Assembly: GCA_942492625.1 (NCBI GenBank)
Contig: CALOFM010000016.1
Location: 1 to 64,000, forward strand
Length of the DNA: 64,000 bases
DNA from: Thiosymbion sp942492625
GTDB lineage: Bacteria; Pseudomonadota; Gammaproteobacteria; Chromatiales; Chromatiaceae
Direction: 5' to 3'
Shown: piece after piece, positions 54,025 to 64,000 of the stretch
How the letters are laid out: every line of letters starts with the position of its first letter
Numbering within the stretch: the first letter of the stretch is position 1
The notes under the pieces: generated by a model
What the model saw: only the letters and a program-made list of their open reading frames with translations
What the model was told of the DNA's origin: nothing
Database searches by the model: none
Made by a program: the position numbers and the translations under genes

Positions 54025-55047
54025 CTAGTCCATACCCCTTGTCAGCGCCACCAGCCGATCCAGCCGGTTGCGGGCCTCGCCGCTCTTGATGGCGGCGTCC
54101 GCCCAGCGCACACCCTCGGCCAGGCTATCGGTTGCGCCGGCCACGTAGATGGCCGCACCGGCATTGAGGACCACGATATCCCTGGCCGGTCCCGGCTTGC
54201 CGTCGAGGACGCCTTGCAGCATGGCGAGGCTCGCCCCGGGGCCGTTCACCCGAATCCCTCCCAGCGGGGCTCGGGAGACGCCCAGCTCCTCCGGGGAAAT
54301 GCTGTACCGGCGCACCGCCCCGTCCTTAAGCTCGGCCACTTCGGTCTTGTCACCGATGCTGATCTCATCCAACCCGTCGCGGGAATGCACCACCATCACA
54401 TGATGGCTGCCGAGACGCTGCAGCACTTGCGCCAGGGGCTCGAGAAGGTCTTCGCGAAAGACGCCGAGCAGCTGATTGGGCACCCTTGCCGGGTTGGTGA
54501 GTGGGCCGAGCACATTGAACAGGGTCCGCACCCCGAGCTCCCGGCGGGGACCGATGGCATGCTTCATGGCCCCGTGATGGGCCGGAGCGAACATGAAGCC
54601 CACGCCCACCTCCCGCACGCAGCGCTCTACCTGCTCCGGGGTCAGATTCAGGCGAACGCCCGCCGCCTCCAAGACATCGGCACTCCCGGATTTACTCGAG
54701 ACAGAGCGGTTCCCGTGCTTGGCCACGTGACAGCCCGCGGCGGCGGCCACAAACATGCTGGCGGTGGAGATGTTGAAGGTCCCGGAGGCATCGCCGCCGG
54801 TACCCACGATGTCCAGCGTATTGGGCAGTCCACCGATGTCCACGCCGCTTGCCAGCTCGCGCATGACAGCTGCGGCGGCCACAATCTCGGTGACCGTCTC
54901 GCCTTTCATGCGCATGGCGACCAGAAAGCCGGCGATCTGCGCCGGGGTGGCCCCACCACCCATGATGGCTTGCATCACTGCGGTCATCTCCTCCCCGGTC
55001 AGATCATGCCTGTCGATAACCTTCGCGAGAGCTTGCTTGATATCCAT
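54025..55047 (-). CDS. trpD: Anthranilate phosphoribosyltransferase
   Basis: TrpD transfers phosphoribosyl to anthranilate. The 340-residue protein contains TLDIVGTGGDASGTFNISTA (PRPP binding), AKHGNRSVSSKSGSADVLEA and LGPLTNPARVPNQLLGVF. ATG 55047 (MDIKQALAKVI) has GAGGAG closely upstream and starts the family homology. It follows trpG by 53 bp. Confidence 0.98.
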   Translation of the reverse strand: MDIKQALAKVIDRHDLTGEEMTAVMQAIMGGGATPAQIAGFLVAMRMKGETVTEIVAAAAVMRELASGVDIGGLPNTLDIVGTGGDASGTFNISTASMFVAAAAGCHVAKHGNRSVSSKSGSADVLEAAGVRLNLTPEQVERCVREVGVGFMFAPAHHGAMKHAIGPRRELGVRTLFNVLGPLTNPARVPNQLLGVFREDLLEPLAQVLQRLGSHHVMVVHSRDGLDEISIGDKTEVAELKDGAVRRYSISPEELGVSRAPLGGIRVNGPGASLAMLQGVLDGKPGPARDIVVLNAGAAIYVAGATDSLAEGVRWADAAIKSGEARNRLDRLVALTRGMD

Positions 55048-55100
55048 GGATCTCCTCGTCAATTGGCAGCTCTTAGTCAGCGCTACGGGCCGTATTCTTT

Positions 55101-55685
55101 CTAATCCCTGTCTTCGATGAAGTTCCGTAACAGGTCGTGCCCGTGCTTGGTGAGGATGGACTCTGGATGAAACTGCACACCCTGAACCGGGTAGTCACGA
55201 TGACGCACGCCCATGATCTCGTCCCGCGACCCATCGCGCCTTTCGGTCCAGGCCGTGATCTCCAAACACTCGGGCAGGCTGGCCTCCTCGATCACCAGGG
55301 AATGATAACGCGTAGCCTGAAAGGGCATCTTCAAGCCGGCGAAGACACCCCGCCCCCCGTGATGGATGGGTGAGGTCTTGCCATGCATGACCTCTCGCGC
55401 CTTGACGATGTTTCCGCCGAAGGCCTGCCCTATGGACTGGTGGCCGAGGCAGACCCCCAGGATGGGCAGTCGCCCGGCCAGCTCGCGGATCAAGGGCACC
55501 GAGATCCCCGCCTCGTTGGGGGTACAGGGCCCGGGCGAGATCACGATGTGCTCAGGCGCGAGCTCGGCGACCTGCTCCAGGCTGATCTCGTCGTTGCGGT
55601 ACACTCGCACGTCAACTCCCAGCTCCCCCAGATACTGCACCAGGTTGAAGGTGAAGGAGTCGTAATTGTCGATCATCAGCAACAT
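55101..55685 (-). CDS. trpG: Anthranilate synthase, glutamine amidotransferase subunit
   Basis: TrpG supplies ammonia from glutamine to TrpE. The 194-residue protein has NYDSFTFNLVQYLGELG, ISPGPCTPNEAGIS, the nucleophile GVCLGHQSIGQAFGG and the His/Glu pair HPESILTKHG. It starts two bases after trpE, in the standard trpE-trpG order. Confidence 0.98.
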   Translation of the reverse strand: MLLMIDNYDSFTFNLVQYLGELGVDVRVYRNDEISLEQVAELAPEHIVISPGPCTPNEAGISVPLIRELAGRLPILGVCLGHQSIGQAFGGNIVKAREVMHGKTSPIHHGGRGVFAGLKMPFQATRYHSLVIEEASLPECLEITAWTERRDGSRDEIMGVRHRDYPVQGVQFHPESILTKHGHDLLRNFIEDRD

Positions 55686-55687
55686 GA

Positions 55688-57187
<1,500 letters not shown>

Positions 57188-57433
57188 GGGTGTCTCCGGG
57201 ACTTGCGATTCAAGGGAAATGCCTATCGACGCATCAGCGCCGCCATCGGCACCCTGCGCACGTCCCGATTCCCATGAGCCCCGTAAAAGACATTTCGAGT
57301 AGCCGCGGCGTCAATCCGAAAATGCAAGTTCAGCCGCGGATTAACGCAAATCAACGCAAATAAGACAAGTAGGTCGGATTGGGCGCGATTGGAACGACCT
57401 CCCGCAACCGGGCGAGGCGATCGACAATCCGGG

Positions 57434-58108
57434 TCAAGCCGCCTGGTCCAACAGGCCCTTGATCTCGGTCAGGGAATCTATCACCGCATCCGGATCGGCG
57501 GTGCGGATGTCAACACCGTGGTTGTAGCCGTAGCTCATGCAGACGATACCGAATCCCGCGGCGCGCGCCGCCTTAACGTCGCTCACCGAGTCGCCCACCA
57601 TCAGGGCGTCCGAGGGAGCCACCCCGAAGTGCTCCGCCGCATGCAGCAGGGGTAAGGGGTCCGGCTTCTTGCGCGGCAGGGTATCACCGCTGACGACGAT
57701 CTCGAAGTCGTCCCGCACCCCCAGGTCCCGCAGCAGGGGCTCGGTGAACTGGGCCGCCTTGTTGGTGACGCAGCCCAACGGATAGCCCTTCGCCTTCAAG
57801 TAATCCAGACCTTCGCGGATGCCCGGATAGAGGTGGGAGCGCCCGGAAGTGTTCTCGCGATAGAGATCGAGAAAGATCGGCAGGGCATGCAAGAATTCGG
57901 TCTCGTCCGGCTCGCCGTCGAGCTGGCCGATCAGCGCCCTGCGAACCAAGCGCTCGACGCCGTTGCCGACCCAGTTGCGCACCGAAGCCTCACCGTGTGC
58001 CGGTCGGCCGAGCCGCTCCATCATGGCGTCGACGCAGTAGGCCAGGTCGGGCACGCTGTCCACCAGCGTGCCGTCCACGTCGATGAGGATCATCTTTGGC
58101 TTTTTCAT
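57434..58108 (-). CDS. gph: Phosphoglycolate phosphatase
   Basis: A HAD-family phosphatase that hydrolyses 2-phosphoglycolate. The 224-residue protein from ATG 58108 has MILIDVDGTLVDSVPDL (nucleophile DVDGT), GCVTNKAAQF and MVGDSVSDVKAARAAG (motif IV). It lies between rpe and trpE, the order known from Pseudomonas. A longer frame upstream is unconserved. Confidence 0.95.
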   Translation of the reverse strand: MKKPKMILIDVDGTLVDSVPDLAYCVDAMMERLGRPAHGEASVRNWVGNGVERLVRRALIGQLDGEPDETEFLHALPIFLDLYRENTSGRSHLYPGIREGLDYLKAKGYPLGCVTNKAAQFTEPLLRDLGVRDDFEIVVSGDTLPRKKPDPLPLLHAAEHFGVAPSDALMVGDSVSDVKAARAAGFGIVCMSYGYNHGVDIRTADPDAVIDSLTEIKGLLDQAA

Positions 58109-58280
58109 GCGTAGAATCCTGCGGTCGATGCCGTTGGAGGGGGAAAGGATGAAACCGATCGCGGGCGTTGGAGACAGGGCGTAGGCCGCAGGGCCGAGGT
58201 TCGCGGACTCAACGGATTGAGCAACCAGCAACAGCCACCCATCCTCGACCCTGGCCCCTATTTATTCCCTATCCCCTGGC

Positions 58281-58970
58281 TCAGCCCACCGCTGCCATGG
58301 CCTCACGCATCTGACGGATAATGCTGTCGTAGCGGTGGGGGTCGCCGTCGTTACCCTTGCCGAAGATCCCGGAGCCCGAGACGTAGGTATCGGCACCGGC
58401 GGCCTTGATCTCGGCGATGTTGTCGGCTTTCACGCCACCGTCGATCTCCAGACGAATGTCCAGCCCCGAGTCGTCGATCATCTTGCGCGCCTGACGCAGC
58501 TTGTCCATTGTCGCGGGGATGAAGCTCTGGCCGCCGAAACCAGGGTTGACGGACATCAGCAGTACCATGTCCACCTTGTCCATCACGTAGTCCAGGTAGC
58601 TCAGCGGGGTGGCCGGGTTGAACACCAGGCCGGACTTGCAGCCCTCGCCTCGGATGAGCTGGAGGGTGCGGTCGATGTGATTGCTGGCCTCCGGATGGAA
58701 GGTGATGTAGGTCGCTCCCGCCTTGGCGAAATCCGGGACGATGCGGTCCACAGGCTCTACCATCAGGTGCACGTCGATGGGTGCCGTGACGCCGTGCTTG
58801 CGCAGCGCATCGCAAATAAGCGGGCCGATGGTCAGGTTCGGCACATAGTGGTTGTCCATCACGTCGAAATGGACGATGTCGGCACCGGCGGCCAGGACAT
58901 TGTCCACCTCTTCGCCGAGCTTCGCGAAATCCGCCGACAAGATCGAAGGTGCAATCAGATCTTCTGCCAT
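58281..58970 (-). CDS. rpe: Ribulose-phosphate 3-epimerase
   Basis: Rpe interconverts ribulose- and xylulose-5-phosphate in the pentose-phosphate and Calvin pathways. The 229-residue barrel has IAPSILSADFAKLGEEVDNV, VHFDVMDNHYVPNLTIGP, MSVNPGFGGQSFIP and LEIDGGVKADNI, all metal and phosphate ligands present. A good promoter lies 54-82 bp upstream. Confidence 0.98.
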   Translation of the reverse strand: MAEDLIAPSILSADFAKLGEEVDNVLAAGADIVHFDVMDNHYVPNLTIGPLICDALRKHGVTAPIDVHLMVEPVDRIVPDFAKAGATYITFHPEASNHIDRTLQLIRGEGCKSGLVFNPATPLSYLDYVMDKVDMVLLMSVNPGFGGQSFIPATMDKLRQARKMIDDSGLDIRLEIDGGVKADNIAEIKAAGADTYVSGSGIFGKGNDGDPHRYDSIIRQMREAMAAVG

Positions 58971-59023
58971 GGTTGTCTCTCCCCGTACATGCCGGCGGTT
59001 TTGCAGGTCGTCACCGGCTTTAA

Positions 59024-59052
59024 AAAATATAAAGATTTTCTAATATAACCAA
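59024..59052 (-). promoter_or_regulatory. Probable rpe promoter
   Basis: Minus-strand TTGGTT (59047-59052), 17-bp spacer and TATTTT (59024-59029), in a sharply AT-rich stretch of 40 bp, precede rpe. Confidence 0.55.
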
Positions 59053-59131
59053 AATCGAGTCGGTTTTCACTTCCTGCGCGACGCGTCCGGATACAGGCGA
59101 TACGTCAGACTTCAGTCCAACGCAGAGGTCA

Positions 59132-59205
59132 AGCCGCACGGGCGCGAATGATGGGGCTCGGGTCAAGGATTCCGTGGCTCAGGCCGCACGGGCGCGGGTG
59201 ATGGA
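59132..59205 (-). repeat. Tandem duplication at the djlA 3' end
   Basis: The stretches beginning at 59132 and 59180 both read GCCGCACGGGCGCG followed by nearly identical TGATGG sequence. The second copy contains the djlA stop and terminal codons, so the gene's end was duplicated once downstream, about 48 bp apart. Confidence 0.6.
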
Positions 59206-60000
59206 CTCGTAAGCTTGGCGAATCTCGTGGGTCTTCTGCGCCGCCAGCTTCATCATCTCCTCGGGAAGACCCTTGGAGACCAGCTTGTCCGGATGATGCT
59301 GGCTGACCAGGCGCCGGTAGGCGCGCTTGACCTCCGCATCGCTGGCCTCTCGCTCGACACCGAGGACCGCGTAGGCCTGATCCAGGGTGGGGCCCTTTGC
59401 CTCCGGGCGCTGCTTCGTGCGTCCTCTCTGTCCGGTGCCACCCGCCGCAAACTCCTGCTGGAGACGAACCAGCTGCTCCAAGTGCCGGAACAAGAGCTCT
59501 GGAATTCCCATTTGGCGGCAGACATGCAGCAACAACCGCTCCTCGTCGGGACCGGGAGCACCGTCCGCGTAGGCCGCCTGGATCTGGATCTCCAAGAACA
59601 TCTGCATCAGGGTGCGGCGGCGGTGACACTCGCGCCGGAGCTGATCCAAGACTTCGTCGAGGGGAAAGCCGTCGGCCTTTCCCTGGTCGAAGAGTCCGAT
59701 GGCGGCCCGGCGCATATCCGCGGACAGCTCCATCTGGGCCATCACCGCCTCGGCCAGGGCGATCTCTCGGGCCGAGATCCGGCCGTCCGCCTTGGCCATG
59801 CGGCCCATGACCGAGAAGGTGGCTGTGAAGAAGGCGGTCTGGACCCGCTCCCGCTCGCCCGGGTCCAGCTCCTCGGTGCCTTCGAGCGAGGCCATTCCGC
59901 GGTCCAAGTTGTGCCCCAGCGCACCGCCGAGGAGTGCCCCCAAGGGCCCGCCGAGGACGAAGCCGAGGGCGCCCCCGACCACCTTGCCCCACCATGCCAT
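59179..60000 (-). CDS. djlA: Membrane-anchored DnaJ-like co-chaperone DjlA
   Basis: DjlA is an inner-membrane co-chaperone stimulating DnaK. The 273-residue protein has an N-terminal glycine-rich membrane segment (GGALGFVLGGPLGALLGGAL), a central TerB-like domain (about 50-150) and a C-terminal J domain with the essential HPD (SQHHPDKLVSKG). It starts 13 bp after the upstream membrane-protein gene. The 3' end is partly duplicated downstream. Confidence 0.94.
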   Translation of the reverse strand: MAWWGKVVGGALGFVLGGPLGALLGGALGHNLDRGMASLEGTEELDPGERERVQTAFFTATFSVMGRMAKADGRISAREIALAEAVMAQMELSADMRRAAIGLFDQGKADGFPLDEVLDQLRRECHRRRTLMQMFLEIQIQAAYADGAPGPDEERLLLHVCRQMGIPELLFRHLEQLVRLQQEFAAGGTGQRGRTKQRPEAKGPTLDQAYAVLGVEREASDAEVKRAYRRLVSQHHPDKLVSKGLPEEMMKLAAQKTHEIRQAYESITRARAA

Positions 60001-60013
60001 GTCCCGACTCCCG

Positions 60014-60679
60014 TTACTTACCTTTCAGGTATTGCTCGTCGCTGAAAGAGTAAACCCAGTGGGGGCGAAAAACCACGAGAACGACCATGGCCCAGCCGTT
60101 GAGAAAGGCCTCCGGGAGAAACATCAGGGGAAAGAACGGAAGAAGCGTCTGGTCGAGCTCGCCGAAGCTGTACACGCCGCTGAGCACCAGCATCCAGGTC
60201 ACCAGGTAGCCGCAGACCACGCCCACGAAGCCCGCCGTCAGGAAGCCGTTGACCAGCACGTAGACGAAGAACTGCTTGGGCAGGTACCAGCGGATCAGGA
60301 CCAGCATGATCTGGGTCAGGGTGACGGGCACCACGCCTGCGACCATGGCGTTGACGATGAAGCCGTCCCAGCCCGCCCCGGTGTTGATGCAGACCCCGCC
60401 CAGTGCGAGGGAAGCGGCGACGACCGCCAGGGACCAGCCGAACATGAGGGTGACCGCAGTGAGGCCCAACAGGTGATAGGACAGGCCGGGCCGGACGTTG
60501 ACCTGCAGGTGCCACAGCAGAAGCAGCACTACCAGCGTACCCAGAAACACGTGCAGCTGCTCGGAATCGCGGAACCTGGACCAAGGCGCCATACGCAGCG
60601 CGGCAACCAGGCAGACCCCGTAGAGGATGCCGGCCAACCAGATCAGGAACGTGGGGAAAAGCGTGCTGTCGACTGTCAT
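60014..60679 (-). CDS. CbiM-like/COG3235 membrane protein
   Basis: A 221-residue protein with about six membrane segments, including LLGLTAVTLMFGWSLAVVAA and GGVCINTGAGWDGFIVNAMV. The placement of conserved glycines and histidines (HLQVNVRPGLSYHLLG) resembles energy-coupling-factor permease subunits of the CbiM type, which transport cobalt or nickel. Partner CbiO/CbiQ genes are absent here. It precedes djlA on the same strand. Confidence 0.72.
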   Translation of the reverse strand: MTVDSTLFPTFLIWLAGILYGVCLVAALRMAPWSRFRDSEQLHVFLGTLVVLLLLWHLQVNVRPGLSYHLLGLTAVTLMFGWSLAVVAASLALGGVCINTGAGWDGFIVNAMVAGVVPVTLTQIMLVLIRWYLPKQFFVYVLVNGFLTAGFVGVVCGYLVTWMLVLSGVYSFGELDQTLLPFFPLMFLPEAFLNGWAMVVLVVFRPHWVYSFSDEQYLKGK

Positions 60680-60826
60680 GATTCGGTGAGACGAGGGCGG
60701 GGCTTCACTTCCCTGCGGCGAAGTCCGCGATAATACCAGACCGGACCTTTAATCCATTGACAACGGGCAATCAGGCACCGGCGAAACGCCGGATCGAGCA
60801 TGCCATGAACCTGGAATAGGAGACCC

Positions 60827-61867
60827 ATGCAAAAACGACGACTCGGACGAACGGATCTTACGGTCAGCGCGCTGTGCCTCGGCACCATGACCTTCGGGCA
60901 GCAAAACACCGAGGCCGAGGCCCACGCCCAGCTCGACCGGGCTCTGGAGGCCGGGATCAACTTCATTGACACCGCAGAGATGTACCCGGTTCCGCCCAAG
61001 GGCGAGACCCAGGGGCGCACCGAGGAGTACATCGGAAGCTGGCTCGCCGCACGGGGTTGCCGCGACCGCGTCATCCTGGCCACCAAGGTCGCGGGCCCGG
61101 GGAGCTGGCTGTCCTACCTGCGCGGCGGCAAGACACGCCTGGACCGGCCCAACATCGAAGCGGCGATCGAGTGGAGCCTGAGACGCCTGCGCACGGACTA
61201 CATCGACCTCTATCAGCTCCATTGGCCGGACCGCAAGACCAACTACTTCGGCAAGCTCGGTTACCGGCACTCCCCCGAGGACGGGAGCGTACCCCTGCTG
61301 GAGAGCCTTCATGTACTGGGCGACCTGGTCACCGCGGGCAAGGTGCGCCACGTCGGCATCTCCAACGAGACCCCCTGGGGGACCATGCGCCTGCTGCGGC
61401 TCGCAGAGGAGCACGGGCTGCCGCGTCCCGTGAGCATCCAGAACCCCTACAACCTGCTCAACCGCACCTTCGAGATCGGTCTGGCGGAAATCGCGATGCG
61501 CGAGCAGTGCGGGCTGTTGGCCTACTCACCCCTGGCCATGGGCGTGCTGTCTGGAAAATACCTCGACGGCGCCCGTCCGCCGGATGCTCGCCTGACCCTG
61601 TTCAAGCGTTTCGACCGCTATTCAAACCCGCAGTCGGACCAGGCGGCTGCGCGGTACGTAGATCTGGGTCGTCGGCACGGCATCGACCCGGCCCGGATGG
61701 CCCTGACCTGGGTCACCGCCCAGCCCTTCGTGACCTCCAACATTATCGGCGCCACCACCATGGAGCAGCTCGAATCCAACCTCGCCAGCGTCGACCTGGT
61801 GCTGACCGAGGAGGCGATCGCGGAGATCGAGGCGATTCACATCAGCCAGCCGAATCCCGGCCCGTAG
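60827..61867 (+). CDS. Aldo/keto reductase (Tas-like)
   Basis: A 346-residue NADP(H)-dependent aldo/keto reductase. FIDTAEMYPVPPKGETQGRT has the catalytic Asp/Tyr, ILATKVAGPG the Lys, and DLYQLHWPDRKTNYFGKLGY the His; the PVPPKGETQGRTE segment is typical of E. coli Tas. GGAG-like sequence precedes the ATG. It is the last core gene before the right-hand restriction locus. Confidence 0.93.
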   Translation: MQKRRLGRTDLTVSALCLGTMTFGQQNTEAEAHAQLDRALEAGINFIDTAEMYPVPPKGETQGRTEEYIGSWLAARGCRDRVILATKVAGPGSWLSYLRGGKTRLDRPNIEAAIEWSLRRLRTDYIDLYQLHWPDRKTNYFGKLGYRHSPEDGSVPLLESLHVLGDLVTAGKVRHVGISNETPWGTMRLLRLAEEHGLPRPVSIQNPYNLLNRTFEIGLAEIAMREQCGLLAYSPLAMGVLSGKYLDGARPPDARLTLFKRFDRYSNPQSDQAAARYVDLGRRHGIDPARMALTWVTAQPFVTSNIIGATTMEQLESNLASVDLVLTEEAIAEIEAIHISQPNPGP

Positions 61868-62015
61868 TCCGCATTGCTTCGACCACCTCTTGAGTCATAC
61901 CTTTCCTGCTGTAGCCGCAAAACCAGCTCCGCTATTAACGGCCTCCGGCGCATGCAAAGCGGACTCTGAAAGACTTTTTTTCGGTGAGTACTTGGACTGA
62001 CTCGTCAAGAACGAA

Positions 62016-62558
62016 ATGACCGACTTACTCTCCAAGGCACAGCGGTCCAGGACCATGTCTCGGGTGCGTAGTGCCGATACCAAGCCGGAATGGATACTGC
62101 GCTGCGGCTTGCATAGGCTCGGGTTCAGGTATCGTCTCGGAAACAGGAAGCTGCCGGGGAGACCGGACCTGGTGCTCCCCAAGTACCAGGCGGTGGTCTT
62201 TGTGCACGGCTGCTATTGGCACCGGCACCCGGGGTGCAAAGACGCGACTACGCCCAAGACCAACGTGAGCTTCTGGACCGAGAAGTTCGCCGAGAATCTG
62301 GAGCGCGACCGCAGAGTGGAGCGGCAACTCGGGGAGCAGGGCTGGCGTGTGTTGGTGGTGTGGGAGTGCGAGCTGACTCGTCGTACCCTGCCGACTATCG
62401 AGCGGGTTGCCACTTGGCTGCGCCAAGGGGCCACCACGACGAGCGCGACGCGTTACGATCAACCGGCTGTGGACCGCGGCAGCCTGTTGGCGATCGCCGA
62501 GAAAAAGGTACGCTATCGTCTGGCTTCATACGATGAGAAACTAGGCAAAGACGAATAA
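62016..62558 (+). CDS. vsr: Very short patch repair endonuclease
   Basis: Vsr nicks at T:G mismatches produced by deamination of 5-methylcytosine and normally travels with a C5 methyltransferase. The 180-residue protein has TMSRVRSADTKPEWILRCGL, GRPDLVLPKYQAVVFVHGCY, WHRHPGC (metal and zinc ligands) and LVVWECELTRR. The C5 methyltransferase gene starts 22 bp later, so they form one unit. Confidence 0.95.
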   Translation: MTDLLSKAQRSRTMSRVRSADTKPEWILRCGLHRLGFRYRLGNRKLPGRPDLVLPKYQAVVFVHGCYWHRHPGCKDATTPKTNVSFWTEKFAENLERDRRVERQLGEQGWRVLVVWECELTRRTLPTIERVATWLRQGATTTSATRYDQPAVDRGSLLAIAEKKVRYRLASYDEKLGKDE

Positions 62559-62580
62559 GGGGTACGAGAGGGTTCAGTTT

Positions 62581-63780
62581 ATGCGGACGGACGGGTTTAC
62601 CGTGGTCGATCTTTTTTCCGGCGCGGGCGGGATGAGCTTCGGGTTCCACAAGCATCCCGCTTTCAGGATCGTCGCGGCCGCAGATGCGGAGCTGGGCAAG
62701 CCCAGCACCGGTCGAGGCAAGCTCCAGTGTAACGGCACCTACGTCAAGAACATCGGCGTTCGCCCCGCGCAGCTGGATCTGTCCAGCGTCCCGCCCGAGA
62801 GGTTGCGATCGGAGCTTGGGCTCCCTAACGCTCAACCTGTCTCCGTCCTTTGCGCTTGTCCTCCGTGCACGGGCTTCAGCCGCGCGAACCCCGACAATCA
62901 CTTGCGGGACGACCGGCGCAACAGCCTCGTCCGCAGATCGGCTGAGTTTGCAGTGGCACTAGACGTCGATCTCATTGTAATGGAGAACGCGCGGGAGCTG
63001 CTTCGGGGAAACTTCAACCACCATTTCGAGTGGTTCCGCGAGCACCTCGAGGGCCATGGATTCGAAGTCTTCGGCGAAAACTACATGCTGTCGAGATTCG
63101 GATTACCGCAGGTCCGCGAGCGGGCGATCGTCGTCGCAGCCAAGCGGAGTCTCGCCCTGCGCTCCCTTGACGACCTTTGGGAGGGCCAGCGAGTAAAACA
63201 AGACGCTCTTACGGTAAGACGGGCTTTCGACACGATCTCGCCGGAAACCGACGGTTCCCGCGTCTTCCCAGATTTCGCCTCGGATATCGTACGACGACGC
63301 ATCGCGGCAATCCCCAAAAACGGCGGCTCTTGGATGGACCTGCTGGAGCGAGACGATGCCGAAGAGCTTCTGACCGATGCCATGAAACGCATCGCTGCAC
63401 TCAAGCGCTTCGGGTCCTACCCGGATGTGTACGGCCGCATGGCCTGGGACAAGCCGGCACCGACCATCAAACGCGAGTGCTCCCACGTCGGCAACGGTCG
63501 TTACGCCCACCCGGAGGAAAACCGCCTGTGCTCGGTGCGTGAGCTGGCGGCCCTGCAGGGCTTCCCCAACGACTTCGCCTTCAACGGCGCCGCAGTGTCG
63601 AACATGTACCGCCACATCGGCGACGCCGTGCCACCGTTGATCTCTTTCCAGCTTGCCCACCTTTGTCACTGGATCCTGACCGGAAAGCGACCGACCGTTG
63701 AGCAGATTCTCTTACCGGAGACGAACTTGCTGCGTAGGGACATCTTGCTCGAAAAGAAGCGCGCATTGCTGTATGGCTGA
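62581..63780 (+). CDS. DNA (cytosine-5) methyltransferase
   Basis: A 399-residue C5 methylase. Motif I DLFSGAGGMSFGF, motif IV CACPPCTGFSRANPDNH (catalytic Cys), motif VI MENARELL, motif VIII LPQVRERAIVVA, and C-terminal motifs IX-X with RECSHVGNGRYAHPEENR and NMYRHIGDAVPPLISFQLAH. The recognition sequence cannot be read from the protein. It is the modification part of a type II system or an orphan methylase protected by vsr. The next gene overlaps it by eight bases. Confidence 0.96.
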   Translation: MRTDGFTVVDLFSGAGGMSFGFHKHPAFRIVAAADAELGKPSTGRGKLQCNGTYVKNIGVRPAQLDLSSVPPERLRSELGLPNAQPVSVLCACPPCTGFSRANPDNHLRDDRRNSLVRRSAEFAVALDVDLIVMENARELLRGNFNHHFEWFREHLEGHGFEVFGENYMLSRFGLPQVRERAIVVAAKRSLALRSLDDLWEGQRVKQDALTVRRAFDTISPETDGSRVFPDFASDIVRRRIAAIPKNGGSWMDLLERDDAEELLTDAMKRIAALKRFGSYPDVYGRMAWDKPAPTIKRECSHVGNGRYAHPEENRLCSVRELAALQGFPNDFAFNGAAVSNMYRHIGDAVPPLISFQLAHLCHWILTGKRPTVEQILLPETNLLRRDILLEKKRALLYG

Positions 63781-64000
63781 TATCACGTCGTCGGTAACTG
63801 CCGCGGAGGAACGGCGGCTCGGGGAGTTTCTAACTGCGCTACGAACACCCTGCGCGTCTAGAATGGACCCGAAGTCCGCGCTGAACAGTGAAGAGTTTGA
63901 GAGTGAATTTCGGTCGAAGCTTCTCGCACATCACTGCTTTATGGGGTCGCCTCTGTTTCAAGAAAGCTTCGATGCGGCTTTCTTGGCGGCCTGTTCACAT
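63773..64000 (+). CDS. Partial gene overlapping the C5 methylase (candidate restriction partner)
   Basis: From ATG 63773 an open frame runs to the window edge: MADITSSVTAAEERRLGEFL, then a helical segment with EEFESEFRSKLLAHHCF. It overlaps the methylase stop, as expected for the next gene of the operon. Only about 76 codons are visible and no known motif is seen. By position it may be the cognate restriction endonuclease, but this is inference only. Confidence 0.5.
   Translation, partial: MADITSSVTAAEERRLGEFLTALRTPCASRMDPKSALNSEEFESEFRSKLLAHHCFMGSPLFQESFDAAFLAACSH

Overview
The window reads as a chromosome segment of a high-GC gammaproteobacterium. The supporting signs are the leuS-lptE-holA-proA-nadD-rsfS block, the rpe-gph-trpE-trpG-trpD-trpC run with a divergent crp next to it, coq7, rplM-rpsI, and a tandem glycine riboswitch in front of a split gcvP glycine-cleavage operon. 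A DsrC-family protein with a cysteine-rich tail next to malate synthase G would suit a sulfur-oxidising Chromatiales/Ectothiorhodospiraceae-type organism, but that taxonomic placement is inference.

Region 1-5 kb is a decaying defence locus on the minus strand, read in the order fic, hsdM, hsdS, then a SIR2-domain gene that runs off the left edge. hsdM is split by a palindromic REP-like insertion, hsdS carries several frame breaks, and the SIR2 gene has one apparent single-base shift. The fic promoter region carries three 16-bp operator-like sites at an exact 31-bp pitch. A tRNA-Phe 3' fragment at about 4.91-4.96 kb separates this from the core genome. Region 5.3-19 kb is mainly housekeeping: glcB, dsrC, an AEC transporter, enoyl-CoA hydratase, an OsmC protein, folA, a WYL regulator, then rsfS, nadD, proA, holA, lptE and leuS.

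Region 19.7-24.1 kb is a zinc-type ABC importer together with a histidine-rich outer-membrane porin and a DUF2946-like small protein. Region 24.2-33 kb is an accessory stretch with much decay: an AspT-type antiporter remnant, a lipoprotein hydrolase, a DUF3179 membrane protein, a Tat-exported substrate-binding protein, a secreted DSP-type phosphatase, an outer-membrane-channel remnant, a frameshifted arylsulfatase and a frameshifted AraC regulator.

Region 33.5-42.4 kb holds a zinc-ribbon protein, the glycine riboswitch and gcvT-gcvH-gcvPA-tpx-gcvPB, then dgkA and molybdenum-cofactor genes moaB-moeA-moaD. Region 42.5-45.8 kb has a toxin-antitoxin remnant under a textbook promoter/operator, a porin with a ~190-residue insertion, and a DUF29 gene. 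Region 45.9-61.9 kb is core again: tRNA-Gln, rpsI-rplM, a ferredoxin, glcF, coq7, a DUF885-like protein, OsmC, crp, the trp block, gph, rpe, djlA, a membrane protein and a Tas-like aldo-keto reductase. At the right edge a second restriction-modification locus begins (vsr, C5 cytosine methyltransferase, and an overlapping third gene cut by the window).

Several otherwise conserved genes (sir2, aspT, arylsulfatase, araC, moaB) each show one single-base frame break. This may be real decay or residual sequencing error; the reader should treat these pseudogene calls accordingly.
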